In this document: piece by piece, positions 1-7,726 of the stretch | How positions within the stretch are numbered: the stretch's first letter is position 1 | Layout: the number at the start of each line of letters is the position of its first letter | NCBI GenBank assembly: GCA_964604565.1 | Contig: CAZRZN010000074.1 | Span: 1 to 16,554, forward strand | From: CAZRZN01 sp964604565 | GTDB taxonomy: Bacteria; Pseudomonadota; Alphaproteobacteria; Rhodobacterales; Rhodobacteraceae | DNA length: 16,554 bases | Direction: 5' to 3' | Made by a program: the position numbers and the translations under genes | The notes under the pieces: generated by a model | The model's input: only the letters and a program-made list of their open reading frames with translations | What the model was told of the DNA's origin: nothing | Databases searched by the model: none

Positions 1-1286
1 CCGAACATGCCATCGCGATGATGTTCGCCGTCGCCCGCCAGATCCCCGAGGCCAGCGCCTCCACCCATGCGGGCAAGTGGGAAAAGTCGCGTTTCATGGG
101 CGTGGAACTGACCGGCAAGACCCTCGGCGTGATCGGCGCCGGCAATATCGGCGGCATCGTCTGCGACCGCGCGCGCGGCCTGAAAATGAAGGTCGTCGCC
201 TACGACCCGTTCCTGTCGCAGGAGCGGGCTGACAAGATGCAGGTCGAAAAAGTCGAAGATCTGGATGACCTGCTGAAGCGCGCCGATTTCATCACGCTGC
301 ATGTGCCGCTGACCGACAGCACCCGGAATATCCTTTCAAAAGAGAACCTTGCCAAGACCAAGAAGGGCGTGCGCATCATCAACTGCGCGCGCGGCGGTCT
401 GGTGGATGAGACGGCGCTGGCGGAACTGTTGAACTCCGGTCACGTCGCCGGGGCCGCCTTTGACGTCTTTGCCGAGGAACCGGCCAAGGACAATCCGCTG
501 TTCAATCTGCCGAATGTTGTCTGCACCCCGCATCTGGGCGCAGCGACCTCCGAGGCGCAGGAAAACGTCGCCCTTCAGGTTGCCGAACAGATGGCGGATT
601 ACCTGCTGACCGGCGCGGTGCAGAACGCGCTCAACATGCCGTCTGTCACCGCCGAAGAGGCCAAGGTCATGGGGCCCTGGATCAAGCTGTCCGATCATCT
701 TGGCAGTTTCATCGGTCAGATGACGGATGAGCCGATCAAGGCCATCAACATCCTTTACGATGGCGAAGCGGCGACCATGAACCTTGAAGCGCTCAACTGT
801 TCGCTGATCGCCGGGATCATGAAAAGCGTGAACCCGGAGGTGAACATGGTGTCCGCACCGCTGATCGCCAAGGATCGCGGGATCAAGATCTCGACCACCA
901 ATCAGGAACAGTCTGGTGCCTTCGAAGGCTACATCAAGGTGACCGTTGTGACCACCAAGCGCGAGCGGTCCATCGCCGGAACGGTGTTCAGCGACAGCAA
1001 GCCCCGCTTTATCCAGATCAAGGGCATCAATATAGATGCCGAGATCGGGCGTCACATGCTGTATACCACCAACAAGGATGAGCCGGGCATGATCGGTGCG
1101 CTGGGCAACATCATGGCGGATAACGGCGTGAACATCGCCAACTTTACACTTGGACGCTCAAACGCGGGGGGCGAGGCGATCGCCCTTCTGTATGTCGATG
1201 AACGCGTGCCGGCCGAGGCGCGGGCCCAACTGGCGGAGACCGGTCTGTTCACCCAGATCAAACCGCTGGAATTCGACGTGTCCTGA
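1..1286 (+). CDS. serA: D-3-phosphoglycerate dehydrogenase, 5'-truncated
   Basis: The enzyme oxidises 3-phosphoglycerate to 3-phosphohydroxypyruvate with NAD+, the first step of serine synthesis in the cytosol. The reading frame is open from base 3 to the TGA at 1284-1286, so the gene enters from outside the window. By comparison with long-type PGDH I estimate that about 105-110 N-terminal residues are missing. Visible parts, in order: the Rossmann glycine motif GAGNIG (about 135-152); the catalytic Arg in NCARGG (codon 390-392); the Glu of FAEEP; the catalytic His of TPHLGA (codon 531-533); an intervening ASB-type domain; and a C-terminal ACT domain from about base 1050 (MLYTTNKDEPGMIG), which senses serine in many homologues. 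The Met at base 18 lies inside the catalytic domain and is not the start. In many relatives serC lies upstream, but that is outside this window. The family is certain. Confidence 0.97.
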   Translation, partial: EHAIAMMFAVARQIPEASASTHAGKWEKSRFMGVELTGKTLGVIGAGNIGGIVCDRARGLKMKVVAYDPFLSQERADKMQVEKVEDLDDLLKRADFITLHVPLTDSTRNILSKENLAKTKKGVRIINCARGGLVDETALAELLNSGHVAGAAFDVFAEEPAKDNPLFNLPNVVCTPHLGAATSEAQENVALQVAEQMADYLLTGAVQNALNMPSVTAEEAKVMGPWIKLSDHLGSFIGQMTDEPIKAINILYDGEAATMNLEALNCSLIAGIMKSVNPEVNMVSAPLIAKDRGIKISTTNQEQSGAFEGYIKVTVVTTKRERSIAGTVFSDSKPRFIQIKGINIDAEIGRHMLYTTNKDEPGMIGALGNIMADNGVNIANFTLGRSNAGGEAIALLYVDERVPAEARAQLAETGLFTQIKPLEFDVS

Positions 1287-1308
1287 AAGGCCGCAGGTTC
1301 TGTCTGAG

Positions 1309-1339
1309 AAAAAATCGCGCGCCGCGAAAGTGGCGCGCG
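1309..1339 (-). terminator. Intrinsic terminator, T-tract on the minus strand
   Basis: A 10-bp GC-rich stem (1316-1325 with 1330-1339, one G-T pair) closes a 4-nt loop that reads GAAA on the + strand. Six A residues sit just before it on the + strand (1309-1314). Read on the - strand this is hairpin, one base, then six T: a canonical Rho-independent terminator. On the + strand no T-tract follows, so it would stop serA transcripts only weakly. No minus-strand gene lies closer than the SulP gene that ends at 2211. Confidence 0.72.
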
Positions 1340-1505
1340 GCTTCCACAGAAGTGGGCAGCGTTTGAAGACAAATCCGAAGGGCAGGTCTGGTGTCAATGT
1401 TCCGCGCCTGATTTCGCCGTGCAATCGTTCTGCTTGGCGATCAAGGCCGCGGACCCTTTTCCGAACCGTCTGGTTGCCCCTATGCATTCATGCTAAGCGC
1501 CGCAA

Positions 1506-2231
1506 ATGAGCAATCCGATTTACGCCATCGGCGATATTCACGGCCAGTTGGCCCTCCTGAAAGATGTTCTTGACCGGATTGAGCGGGATGGCGGGCCGGA
1601 GGCGCGTATCGTCTTTCTGGGAGATTACGTGGATCGCGGTCCGGACTCCCGCGGCGTGATCGACCTGTTGGCTAACGGGTTGGCCGACGGGCGCGACTGG
1701 ATCTGCCTGAAGGGCAACCATGACCGTCTTTTCGAATGGTTCATCGCACCCCCGTCGCCGCGTCAGGATCCTCATCTGCTGGTCGGATATCACTGGTTTC
1801 ACGAGAGGATCGGCGGCATCGAAACGGCGGCCTCTTACGGGATCGACACCATCGACCGGGTTCGGCAAAAGGCCTTGGCCGCCGACATGCGCGCCGCGGT
1901 TCCCGACAGCCATCTGCGGTTTCTGCAAGACCTGCGGCTATCCTATGCGGAGGCGGGAAAATTCTTTGCCCATGCAGGGGTGCGCCCCGATGTTCCTCTG
2001 GACCGTCAGGATGAGGAAGATCTGCTGTGGATCCGGCATGAATTCCTGAAGAATACCCGCGATCATGGTGCTTTGATCGTGCATGGGCATACGCCTGTCG
2101 ACGCACCTGATCTGCGCGCCAACAGGCTGAATCTTGACACTGGCGCGGCCTATGGCGGTCCGCTGACGGCGGCGGTCTTCGACGGGGATGAGATCTTCAT
2201 CCTTGAACCCTCAGGCCGCGTCCGTCTCTGA
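1506..2231 (+). CDS. PPP-family metallophosphatase (serine/threonine phosphatase or diadenosine tetraphosphatase-like)
   Basis: A 241-aa cytosolic metallophosphoesterase. All metal-binding blocks of the PPP family are visible: GDIHG (residues 9-13), GDYVDRGPDS (39-48), GNHD (70-73), a His in HAGV (156) and HGHTP (193-197). The length and compactness fit bacterial PrpA/PrpB/ApaH-like phosphatases, which act on phosphoproteins or dinucleoside polyphosphates; the sequence alone does not tell me which. The ATG at 1506 is followed directly by the first motif, but only a poor ribosome binding site precedes it. The gene lies 219 bp after serA, and I see no clear promoter in that gap. Its last 21 bases overlap the 3' end of the convergent SulP gene, leaving no room for a terminator between the two. 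Confidence 0.88.
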   Translation: MSNPIYAIGDIHGQLALLKDVLDRIERDGGPEARIVFLGDYVDRGPDSRGVIDLLANGLADGRDWICLKGNHDRLFEWFIAPPSPRQDPHLLVGYHWFHERIGGIETAASYGIDTIDRVRQKALAADMRAAVPDSHLRFLQDLRLSYAEAGKFFAHAGVRPDVPLDRQDEEDLLWIRHEFLKNTRDHGALIVHGHTPVDAPDLRANRLNLDTGAAYGGPLTAAVFDGDEIFILEPSGRVRL

Positions 2232-3974
2232 CCCGCCCTCCGCGGAGGTGGTCAACGCCTTCCAGGCATCGTATTGCGACAGATAGACGTGACCGGTCAG
2301 CTCCTCCAGGAAATGTGACCGTTTCAGGCGGTCCATGACCGGGCCCTTGACCTCTGACAGATGCATCTTGATGCCTGTTTCACCCAGCCGTCGGTTCAGT
2401 TCCTCAAGGGTTTCCAACGCGCTCATGTCCACCTCGTTCACGGCGGCAAACATCAGGACGATATGCTTGATCGGCTGATCGCAGGCGATCCGGTTCAGAA
2501 CGTAGTCCTCAAGAAACCGTGCATTGGCGAAGTAAAGGCTTTCGTCCACCCGCAACGTGACAAGCTGCGGCTGCGTTTCGACCTTGTGGCGCAGGATGTT
2601 TCGGAAATGTTGTGTCGCGGGAACAAGACCCACTTCGGCCACATGGGGGCGCGACGTCTTGTAAAGATGCAGACCGATGGAGATCAGCACACCCGCGGAG
2701 ACGCCCACCTCAACCCCGAAGCCAAGCGTGAGGAAGATTGTCGCCGCGACGGCGGTAAAGTCGACTTTCGAATAGGTCCATGATTTCCGCAGGACCGAGA
2801 AATCGACAAGGCTGAGAACGGCCACGATGATCGTGGCGGCCAGAGTGGCCTTGGGCAGAAAGAACAAGAGCGGCGTCAGCAGCAGCGCCGCGATAGCGAT
2901 ACCCACCGCGGTGAAGGCGCCCGCGGCCGGGGTCTCGGCCCCTGCGTCGAAGTTTACGACAGAGCGGGCAAATCCGCCTGTCACCGGATAGCCGCCCGAC
3001 ACTGCGGCGGCCACGTTGGATGCGCCCAGGCCGATCAATTCCTGATCCGGTTCGATGCGCTGGCGCTTTTTTGCCGCGAGGGTCTGCGCAACCGAAACGG
3101 ATTCGACGAAACCGATCACAGAGATCAGCACGGCCGACAGGAACAACTGCGACCAAAGATCAGGAGAGAGGGAGGGCAGGGTGAGCGGTGGCAAGCCGGT
3201 GGGCACCGCGCCGACGATCTGCACGCCCTTGTCCTGCAAACCAAAGGTCCAGACCGCCAATGTTGTGACAGCGACAGCGGCCACTGGCCCGGCCTTGGCG
3301 ATGATATCCGAAAGGCGGGGTTTCAGCCCCATGCCGATCAGCATGGGCTTCAGCCCCTTTCGCACCCAAAAGAGAAAGCCGGTCGCTGCAAGGCCGATGA
3401 TAAGGGTGGCGAGACTTGTGTCGCCGAGGTTGGACAGCAAGGAGCCCACGACTTGCACCAGCGTATGCCCATGCGCGTCTACGCCAAGGATATGTTTTAG
3501 CTGAGAGGCGGCGATCAAGACGCCGGACGCAGTGATAAAGCCCGCAATCACCGGGTGTGACAGGAAATTTGCCAGAAAACCCAGTCGCATAAAGCCAAGA
3601 ACGGTCAGGATGACGCCGGAGATGAAGGCCAGTGTGCCCGCGGCCAGTGCGATCTGCGCCGGATCCGAAAGACCCAGATTGCCGATGGCGGCAGCCGTCA
3701 TGAGCGAAACAACCGCCACCGGCCCCACGGCCAAGGCGCGGCTGGTGCCGAAGATCGCATATGCGACCAGCGGTAGAATGGAGGCGTAGAGCCCCATCTC
3801 GGCGGGCAATCCTGCGAGCAGGGCATAGGCCAGCGATTGCGGGATCAGCATGATCGTCACGATCACCGCCGCCAACATATCCGAACTGGCCGTTTCCCGG
3901 TTGTAGGTCTTGGCCCATGTCAGGACCGGCAGGTAGCGTTTCAGATGGGCGGGACTTAGGCGGAGGCTTTGCAT
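2211..3974 (-). CDS. SulP family anion permease with C-terminal STAS domain
   Basis: An inner-membrane transporter of the SulP/SLC26 family, 587 aa, a normal length. The N-terminal part has many hydrophobic spans and the family signatures IPQSLAYA (44-51) and GTSRALAVGPVAV (76-88). The C-terminus (about 460-573) is a cytosolic STAS domain with the VDMSALETL segment (about 515-523), like anti-sigma-factor antagonists. The substrate could be sulfate, bicarbonate or another anion; no carbonic anhydrase or cys gene is next to it, so I leave it open. The frame stays open upstream to 4277, but I choose the ATG at 3974. It has AGGA 6 nt upstream and begins the typical N-terminus, whereas the upstream extension shows no family character. 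The stop lies inside the phosphatase gene. Confidence 0.93.
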   Translation of the reverse strand: MQSLRLSPAHLKRYLPVLTWAKTYNRETASSDMLAAVIVTIMLIPQSLAYALLAGLPAEMGLYASILPLVAYAIFGTSRALAVGPVAVVSLMTAAAIGNLGLSDPAQIALAAGTLAFISGVILTVLGFMRLGFLANFLSHPVIAGFITASGVLIAASQLKHILGVDAHGHTLVQVVGSLLSNLGDTSLATLIIGLAATGFLFWVRKGLKPMLIGMGLKPRLSDIIAKAGPVAAVAVTTLAVWTFGLQDKGVQIVGAVPTGLPPLTLPSLSPDLWSQLFLSAVLISVIGFVESVSVAQTLAAKKRQRIEPDQELIGLGASNVAAAVSGGYPVTGGFARSVVNFDAGAETPAAGAFTAVGIAIAALLLTPLLFFLPKATLAATIIVAVLSLVDFSVLRKSWTYSKVDFTAVAATIFLTLGFGVEVGVSAGVLISIGLHLYKTSRPHVAEVGLVPATQHFRNILRHKVETQPQLVTLRVDESLYFANARFLEDYVLNRIACDQPIKHIVLMFAAVNEVDMSALETLEELNRRLGETGIKMHLSEVKGPVMDRLKRSHFLEELTGHVYLSQYDAWKALTTSAEGGSETDAA

Positions 3975-4401
3975 GGCGTATCCTGGCATGTTTCGCGTGG
4001 CGGGAGGGCCGTGGCGTGCTTGCCTATATATATGCACAAATTGGAATTTGAAAGGGGTGGATCCTGCGGCCTGCCGAAAGCGGCTTGCCTCCCATCTTAT
4101 GACCTTGTCGCTGATCTCTGACAGACCCGTTGTCAACCGGATGGCACATTTTCCGATCACGCTTGTCGGTGCGCACGTGAGGCATGACCCTTCGATAGAT
4201 CTATAAACGGCGCTCATGTCCCACAGCCGTCTTGTCCGAAACCCTTTCGTGCCCCGGTCGACCAATGCACAGGGCATGCTGCCCTCGCGTCAGCCAAGGG
4301 GACCGGGATCGGCCAATTCTTGCTGCGCCGATTCACTTGCGCGACTCAGGACGGCCAAACTGTGATATCCAAGTCGCAATTTGAAATGATCAGGGATGAC
4401 G
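3975..4401. other. Divergent intergenic region between the SulP gene and the amidase gene
   Basis: This 427-bp non-coding stretch must hold promoters for both directions. I can see: an AT-rich block with TATATATAT (4025-4033) beside a 14-bp palindrome (4037-4050); the 13-mer CTTCGATAGATCT (4190-4202), also present near 11011, here extended to the perfect palindrome ATAGATCTAT; an inverted repeat AGGGCA-TGC-TGCCCT (4271-4285); and a second AATTTGAAA (about 4379-4387) echoing the one beside the palindrome. No convincing + strand -35/-10 pair for the amidase gene was found. Open frames here have no family character. Confidence 0.6.
4025..4052 (-). promoter_or_regulatory. Candidate SulP promoter with palindromic operator
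   Basis: On the minus strand TATATA (4030-4025) lies 16 bp downstream of a weak -35-like TTCAAA (4052-4047), giving a leader of about 45 nt to the ATG at 3974. The perfect inverted repeat CAAATT-GG-AATTTG (4037-4050) fills the spacer and part of the -35, a usual place for a repressor operator. This is pattern-based only. Confidence 0.35.
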
Positions 4402-5223
4402 ATGCGCCGCCTGTTTGGAGTGTTTCTTACGTTTCTTGCCCTTTCCGGCGTCGCGGCGAGTGCACAGCCGCAGCCCCTTTCGATCCCCGGAGAGATCGTG
4501 CCGAATCTCGACACAACGGACCGGGCCGCACTCGCCGGGTTCGAGCAAGGTCGCATCACGCATATCACCTTTCACCACGAAGGCTTTGCCGGTGATGACG
4601 CCGATCTGTTTCGACGAGCCAGCACGGCGCGCGCCAAACAGTCGATCGACCAGCGGGTGCGCAACATCAACCACTACCATGCCACCCAAGCGGGCTTGGG
4701 CATGTTCGCCTACCATTACGCCGTCGACAAATCCGGATTGATCGCCAAGGGGCGGCCCGTTCGGCTGAAGCCCGCGACCCGTTCGACGCTGCCGGGATCC
4801 CGCAGGCTGGCAGATTTCGACGGTCACTTTGCAGTAGTCGCCTTGGGCGATTTCAACCACGAAGAACTTACCCCGGCCTCCCGCCTTGCCCTTGTCCGCG
4901 TCATGTCCGAAGCGCAGCGGGCCTATCGGGTGCCAACGGCTAACATCTTGCCGCACAAGCATCATGCCGCGACGTCCTGCCCCGGGCGACACATCCTGAA
5001 GGAGGCCGACCGCCTGCAGGAGATGGTCCTGATTTTCAGCCTCCAGTCCGAACTGGTTGCACGTGGATGCCTTGCCGACGCGCCGGATGGCCGATGGGGG
5101 CGCAAGTCGAAAAGGGCGTTTGAACAACTCTTGCAGCGCAACAGGGGAACCGGGCTGGGCGAGCAGGCCGGAGATGCCGCGCTTTTCCGGATGCTGGATG
5201 CGCCGCGGGCAATTTGCAATTGA
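4402..5223 (+). CDS. Exported N-acetylmuramoyl-L-alanine amidase-like protein with C-terminal peptidoglycan-binding motif
   Basis: A 273-aa predicted periplasmic protein of the Amidase_2/PGRP fold, which cuts the amide bond between muramic acid and the stem peptide. The N-terminus MRRLFGVFLTFLALSGVAAS is a signal peptide with probable cleavage after ASA (about residue 21). Likely zinc ligands are H58 or H59 in FHHEG, H185 in PHKHH and C193 in TSCPG; the eight-residue H-to-C spacing matches T7-lysozyme-type amidases. FAYHYAVDKSG matches the central strand of that fold. The C-terminus (about 218-245, DGRWGRKSKRAFEQLL) resembles a peptidoglycan-binding repeat. I choose the ATG at 4402 (AGGGA 5 nt upstream) over the one at 4396, where the spacing would be too short. 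A histidine kinase follows 23 bp later, probably in the same operon. Absence of catalysis, i.e. a sensor of muropeptides, cannot be excluded. Confidence 0.82.
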   Translation: MRRLFGVFLTFLALSGVAASAQPQPLSIPGEIVPNLDTTDRAALAGFEQGRITHITFHHEGFAGDDADLFRRASTARAKQSIDQRVRNINHYHATQAGLGMFAYHYAVDKSGLIAKGRPVRLKPATRSTLPGSRRLADFDGHFAVVALGDFNHEELTPASRLALVRVMSEAQRAYRVPTANILPHKHHAATSCPGRHILKEADRLQEMVLIFSLQSELVARGCLADAPDGRWGRKSKRAFEQLLQRNRGTGLGEQAGDAALFRMLDAPRAICN

Positions 5224-5246
5224 GATGGTTGAGGGTAGACACAAGC

Positions 5247-6680
5247 ATGCGTGACGCCCCGTCGCCCGAAAGCCGCGACCCTTCCAAGAGCGCAACAAGC
5301 CGCCGTGCCCATACATCCAGCGACTCCGCCAAGGCCCTGGATCAGCTTTGGGCCGCCGAATACCGCGACCCCGCCGAAACGGTGTTCAGGTTGACCGGGA
5401 CAGTCGCCGGGGCGGGCCTGCTCTATGCCTACACGGGCTGGGTGCTGGCGATTGTCTGGGTCGCGGTTTTCCTTGGCACGCATCTCGTGCATTACATTGC
5501 GGTCGGCCGAATGATCCAGAGCCCGCGGCCCTTGTTCGTGCATCTGGCGGGGGGACTCTATCTGCTTACGCTGGTCGCCTATATCTGGATACCGGTCATC
5601 CTTGCCGCGCAACAGGATCCAATCCTTGCCTTTTCCGGGATGCTGACGGTTGCGGCAGCCATGGTCTATCACATCCGGCGTGCGGATGTGATCCTCTGGC
5701 TTGTCTTGGGACAGGCCTTTGTCCTTGGGGCCGCGCTGTTTGCCATCATGGCGATGCTCTGGTCCGAATTTCACGGGGCCCTGCCAAAATCGGCGGCGCT
5801 GCTGGTCACAGCTTTCGCGATACTCTTTCTGGTGCAGGCGTTGTTGTCCGTCCGAAGGGACCGGATCGAAATGGCGCGGGCCGCAGAGCGGCTGGCACAG
5901 CGACGGAAGGTGTCGGCCATCGGGCGGCTTGCCGGGGGCATTGCGCATGACTTCAACAATGTGCTGACCGTGGTTCTCGGCAATCTGGATCTTTACCGCG
6001 AGTTCGAGGATTCGGCGGAAAAGGATGCTGCGGTGGCCGAGGCCAAAGCCGCGGCGCGACGGGCGGAACTGGTTGTGCAGCAACTCCTGATCTATGCCCG
6101 AAAGGCGCCCACCCGACTGACCCGGCTCGACTGCAATCCGCTGGTTCAGGCGACGCTGGACACCCTTATGCCGAATATCCCGGATGGGATGCGCACGGAA
6201 ACCCGGTGGTCCGACAAGGAGCTGTATGTTCTCGCCGATGAAATGCAGCTTTCGATGGCGGTGGTCAATCTTGTCCGCAACGCGCTGGAGGCGATGGGCC
6301 AGACCGGCACTTTGCGGCTGGAAACGGCGCTGCGTCCAATCAGAACCCCCCGCGAAATGATCGACGGGTCCCTGCTGTGTCCCGGCGACTACGTCGAAAT
6401 CAGCGTGATTGATGATGGGCATGGCATTCCCGCCGACGCGCTTTCGCGGGTCACGGAGCCATTTTTCAGCACAAACTCGCCCGGACAAGGGAGCGGGCTG
6501 GGACTATCCATGGTCTTGGGCTTCGTGCGGAAGGCTGGTGGCGGGCTGCACATCGAAAGCCGCAAGGGCCATACCGCGGTGAAGCTGATACTGCCTGTCT
6601 CTCCACAAGAGGAGGAGTGTGGCGTCAAGTCGGACCATGCCGCGCGGGCCGAGGCCAAGCCGCCAAAAGCGCGCGCCTGA
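5247..6680 (+). CDS. Membrane-bound orphan sensor histidine kinase
   Basis: A 477-aa inner-membrane kinase expected to autophosphorylate on His and pass phosphate to a response regulator. About six hydrophobic spans occupy residues 45-205 and form the sensor region, with no large periplasmic loop and no PAS or HAMP domain evident. The kinase core follows: H-box IAHDFNNVLT (H234), N-box NLVRNALEAM (N341, N345), G1 DDGHGIP (389-395), F-box EPFFST and G2 GQGSGLGLS. The HDFNN H-box places it with the kinases often found as hybrid kinases, but no receiver domain is attached and no regulator gene is in the window. I prefer the ATG at 5247 over the in-frame TTG at 5214, which would overlap the amidase gene; the GAGGG upstream of 5247 is rather distant (about 11 nt). 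The co-oriented amidase gene suggests cell-wall-related sensing, as inference. Confidence 0.9.
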   Translation: MRDAPSPESRDPSKSATSRRAHTSSDSAKALDQLWAAEYRDPAETVFRLTGTVAGAGLLYAYTGWVLAIVWVAVFLGTHLVHYIAVGRMIQSPRPLFVHLAGGLYLLTLVAYIWIPVILAAQQDPILAFSGMLTVAAAMVYHIRRADVILWLVLGQAFVLGAALFAIMAMLWSEFHGALPKSAALLVTAFAILFLVQALLSVRRDRIEMARAAERLAQRRKVSAIGRLAGGIAHDFNNVLTVVLGNLDLYREFEDSAEKDAAVAEAKAAARRAELVVQQLLIYARKAPTRLTRLDCNPLVQATLDTLMPNIPDGMRTETRWSDKELYVLADEMQLSMAVVNLVRNALEAMGQTGTLRLETALRPIRTPREMIDGSLLCPGDYVEISVIDDGHGIPADALSRVTEPFFSTNSPGQGSGLGLSMVLGFVRKAGGGLHIESRKGHTAVKLILPVSPQEEECGVKSDHAARAEAKPPKARA

Positions 6681-6844
6681 CAGCCCGGCGCCGACTGGCT
6701 GCGCCCCTTGGTGAATGTGGTCGGCCGACAAGACCGAAATCCACAGTGGGTGCCGTCCCTGCCAACCTGCGGAGGAAAAACGCAGGTCGATCGACAAGAT
6801 CGAGCCGTGGCCAGCGTGGGTGACCGGCAGCGCCGAAATGCACA

Positions 6845-6882
6845 ACGCCGGCGGGGACGGGCCCCTACCGGCGTGACGTTTT
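6845..6882 (+). terminator. Probable terminator of the amidase-kinase unit
   Basis: A perfect 7-bp stem ACGCCGG/CCGGCGT (6845-6851 with 6868-6874) encloses an inner GGGG/CCCC stem, then GACGTTTT. The T-tract is short, so efficiency may be moderate. It lies 165 bp after the kinase stop and faces the convergent rpmE end. The 250-bp gap 6681-6930 also holds a 7-bp hairpin with a GAGGAAAAA loop (6765-6787) and no credible gene. Confidence 0.5.
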
Positions 6883-6891
6883 GACATTCGG

Positions 6892-6913
6892 CCCTGCATC
6901 AAGCTGCGCAGGG
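6892..6913 (-). terminator. Weak hairpin downstream of rpmE
   Basis: CCCTGC (6892-6897) pairs with GCAGGG (6908-6913), 18 bp after the rpmE stop when read on the minus strand. No T-tract follows on that strand, so it is at best a weak or Rho-assisted end or an mRNA 3' stabiliser. Confidence 0.3.
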
Positions 6914-6930
6914 TCGTCCAAAGCCTTGGT

Positions 6931-7152
6931 TCAGAACCCGAGGCCTTCGTACTTCTTCTTGAACTTCGACACGCGGCCGCCCTGATCCAACAGGCGCGAG
7001 CTGCCACCGGTCCATGCGGGGTGCACCGTCGGGTCGATGTCAAGGACGAGTGTATCGCCTTCCTTGCCCCAGGTGGTGCGCGTCTGAAATTCGGTGCCGT
7101 CCGTCATCTTGACGGTCACCATGTGATATTTCGGGTGCAGATCTTTTTTCAT
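6931..7152 (-). CDS. rpmE: 50S ribosomal protein L31
   Basis: A 73-aa protein of the large subunit that bridges to the 30S head. The sequence runs from MKKDLHPKYHMV through HPAWTGG to GGRVSKFKKKYEGLG, all family hallmarks. It has no cysteine at all, so it is the zinc-independent (C-minus) form usual in alphaproteobacteria rather than the four-Cys zinc form. The ATG at 7152 is preceded by AAGGA, which overlaps the rplS stop region; only 11 nt separate the two genes. It is therefore cotranscribed with, and perhaps translationally tied to, rplS. Confidence 0.97.
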   Translation of the reverse strand: MKKDLHPKYHMVTVKMTDGTEFQTRTTWGKEGDTLVLDIDPTVHPAWTGGSSRLLDQGGRVSKFKKKYEGLGF

Positions 7153-7163
7153 GTCACGGGTCC

Positions 7164-7553
7164 TTACGCGCCAGCGCTCTTGGTCTTGAGCGGCTTGTAG
7201 GTGGTGTCCTCGGCGATCCGGGCCGACTTGCCGCGGCGCGAGCGCAGGTAGTACATCTTGGCGCGGCGGACGCGGCCACGGCGCACGACTTCGATATGTT
7301 CGATGTTGGTCGAATACAGCGGGAACACGCGTTCCACGCCTTCGCCAAAGGAAATCTTGCGCACGGTGAAAGACCCGGCGATGCCCTTGCCGTGCTTGCG
7401 TGAGATGCAGACCCCCTCGTAGTTCTGGACGCGGGTGCGGGTCCCTTCGGTTACCTTGTAGCCGACGCGCACGGTGTCGCCCGGCTTGAAATCGGGAATG
7501 GTCTTCCCGAGCGAGGCGATCTGTTCGGCCTCGAGTTGCGCGATCAGGTTCAT
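7164..7553 (-). CDS. rplS: 50S ribosomal protein L19
   Basis: A 129-aa large-subunit protein at the 30S-50S interface. Recognisable blocks are FKPGDTVRVGYKVTEG, RVQNYEGVCISR, FTVRKISFGEGVERVFPLYS and RRGRVRRAKMYYLR. The tail (about residues 108-129, Lys/Ala-rich) is slightly longer than in E. coli. The ATG at 7553 has AGGAG 9 nt upstream. It is the first gene of an rplS-rpmE unit with its own candidate promoter and a leader of about 165 nt, separated from trmD by two accessory genes, unlike in E. coli where rplS directly follows trmD. Confidence 0.97.
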   Translation of the reverse strand: MNLIAQLEAEQIASLGKTIPDFKPGDTVRVGYKVTEGTRTRVQNYEGVCISRKHGKGIAGSFTVRKISFGEGVERVFPLYSTNIEHIEVVRRGRVRRAKMYYLRSRRGKSARIAEDTTYKPLKTKSAGA

Positions 7554-7575
7554 CTGACCTTACTCCTATGATCGT

Positions 7576-7629
7576 CGTGGTTTTCCCACGGAGATGTCTG
7601 GCCAGAGCCTTGATCCAACCGGGATCAGG
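7576..7629 (-). promoter_or_regulatory. Structured 5' leader of rplS-rpmE
   Basis: Two hairpins lie in the untranslated leader. One is an 8-bp stem with one G-U pair (7609-7616 with 7622-7629, 5-nt loop). The other is a 5-bp stem CGTGG/CCACG (7576-7580 with 7586-7590), about 10 nt ahead of the Shine-Dalgarno. A further TGGG/CCCA pair (7666-7681) encloses an A-run on the transcript. Leaders of ribosomal protein operons often bind a product for autoregulation. I do not recognise a named motif. Confidence 0.4.
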
Positions 7630-7726
7630 GAGGTGCGCCAGCTTTTGTTTGTTCAGCGGTGAGCCTGGGTTTTTTAGCCCACAAAATCAACCGGCGCCGA
7701 GTCGCCTCGCCGCCGGAAGATGCCGG

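Noticed and set aside
336..1055. 239-codon minus-strand frame inside serA
   Set aside because: It lies wholly antisense to conserved SerA motifs and has no ribosome binding site or family character.
3975..4277. N-terminal extension of the SulP gene by 101 codons
   Set aside because: The extension shows no SulP character, crosses the candidate promoter, and the ATG at 3974 has a proper AGGA.
4962..6488. 508-codon open frame on the minus strand opposite the amidase and kinase genes
   Set aside because: Low-complexity, Arg/Gln/His/Gly-rich text with no motif; it mirrors two genes with complete family signatures on the other strand, the usual shadow in GC-rich DNA.
6931..7152. L31 lacking all cysteines as a sign of damage
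   Set aside because: The C-minus form is normal for alphaproteobacteria and all other family blocks are intact.
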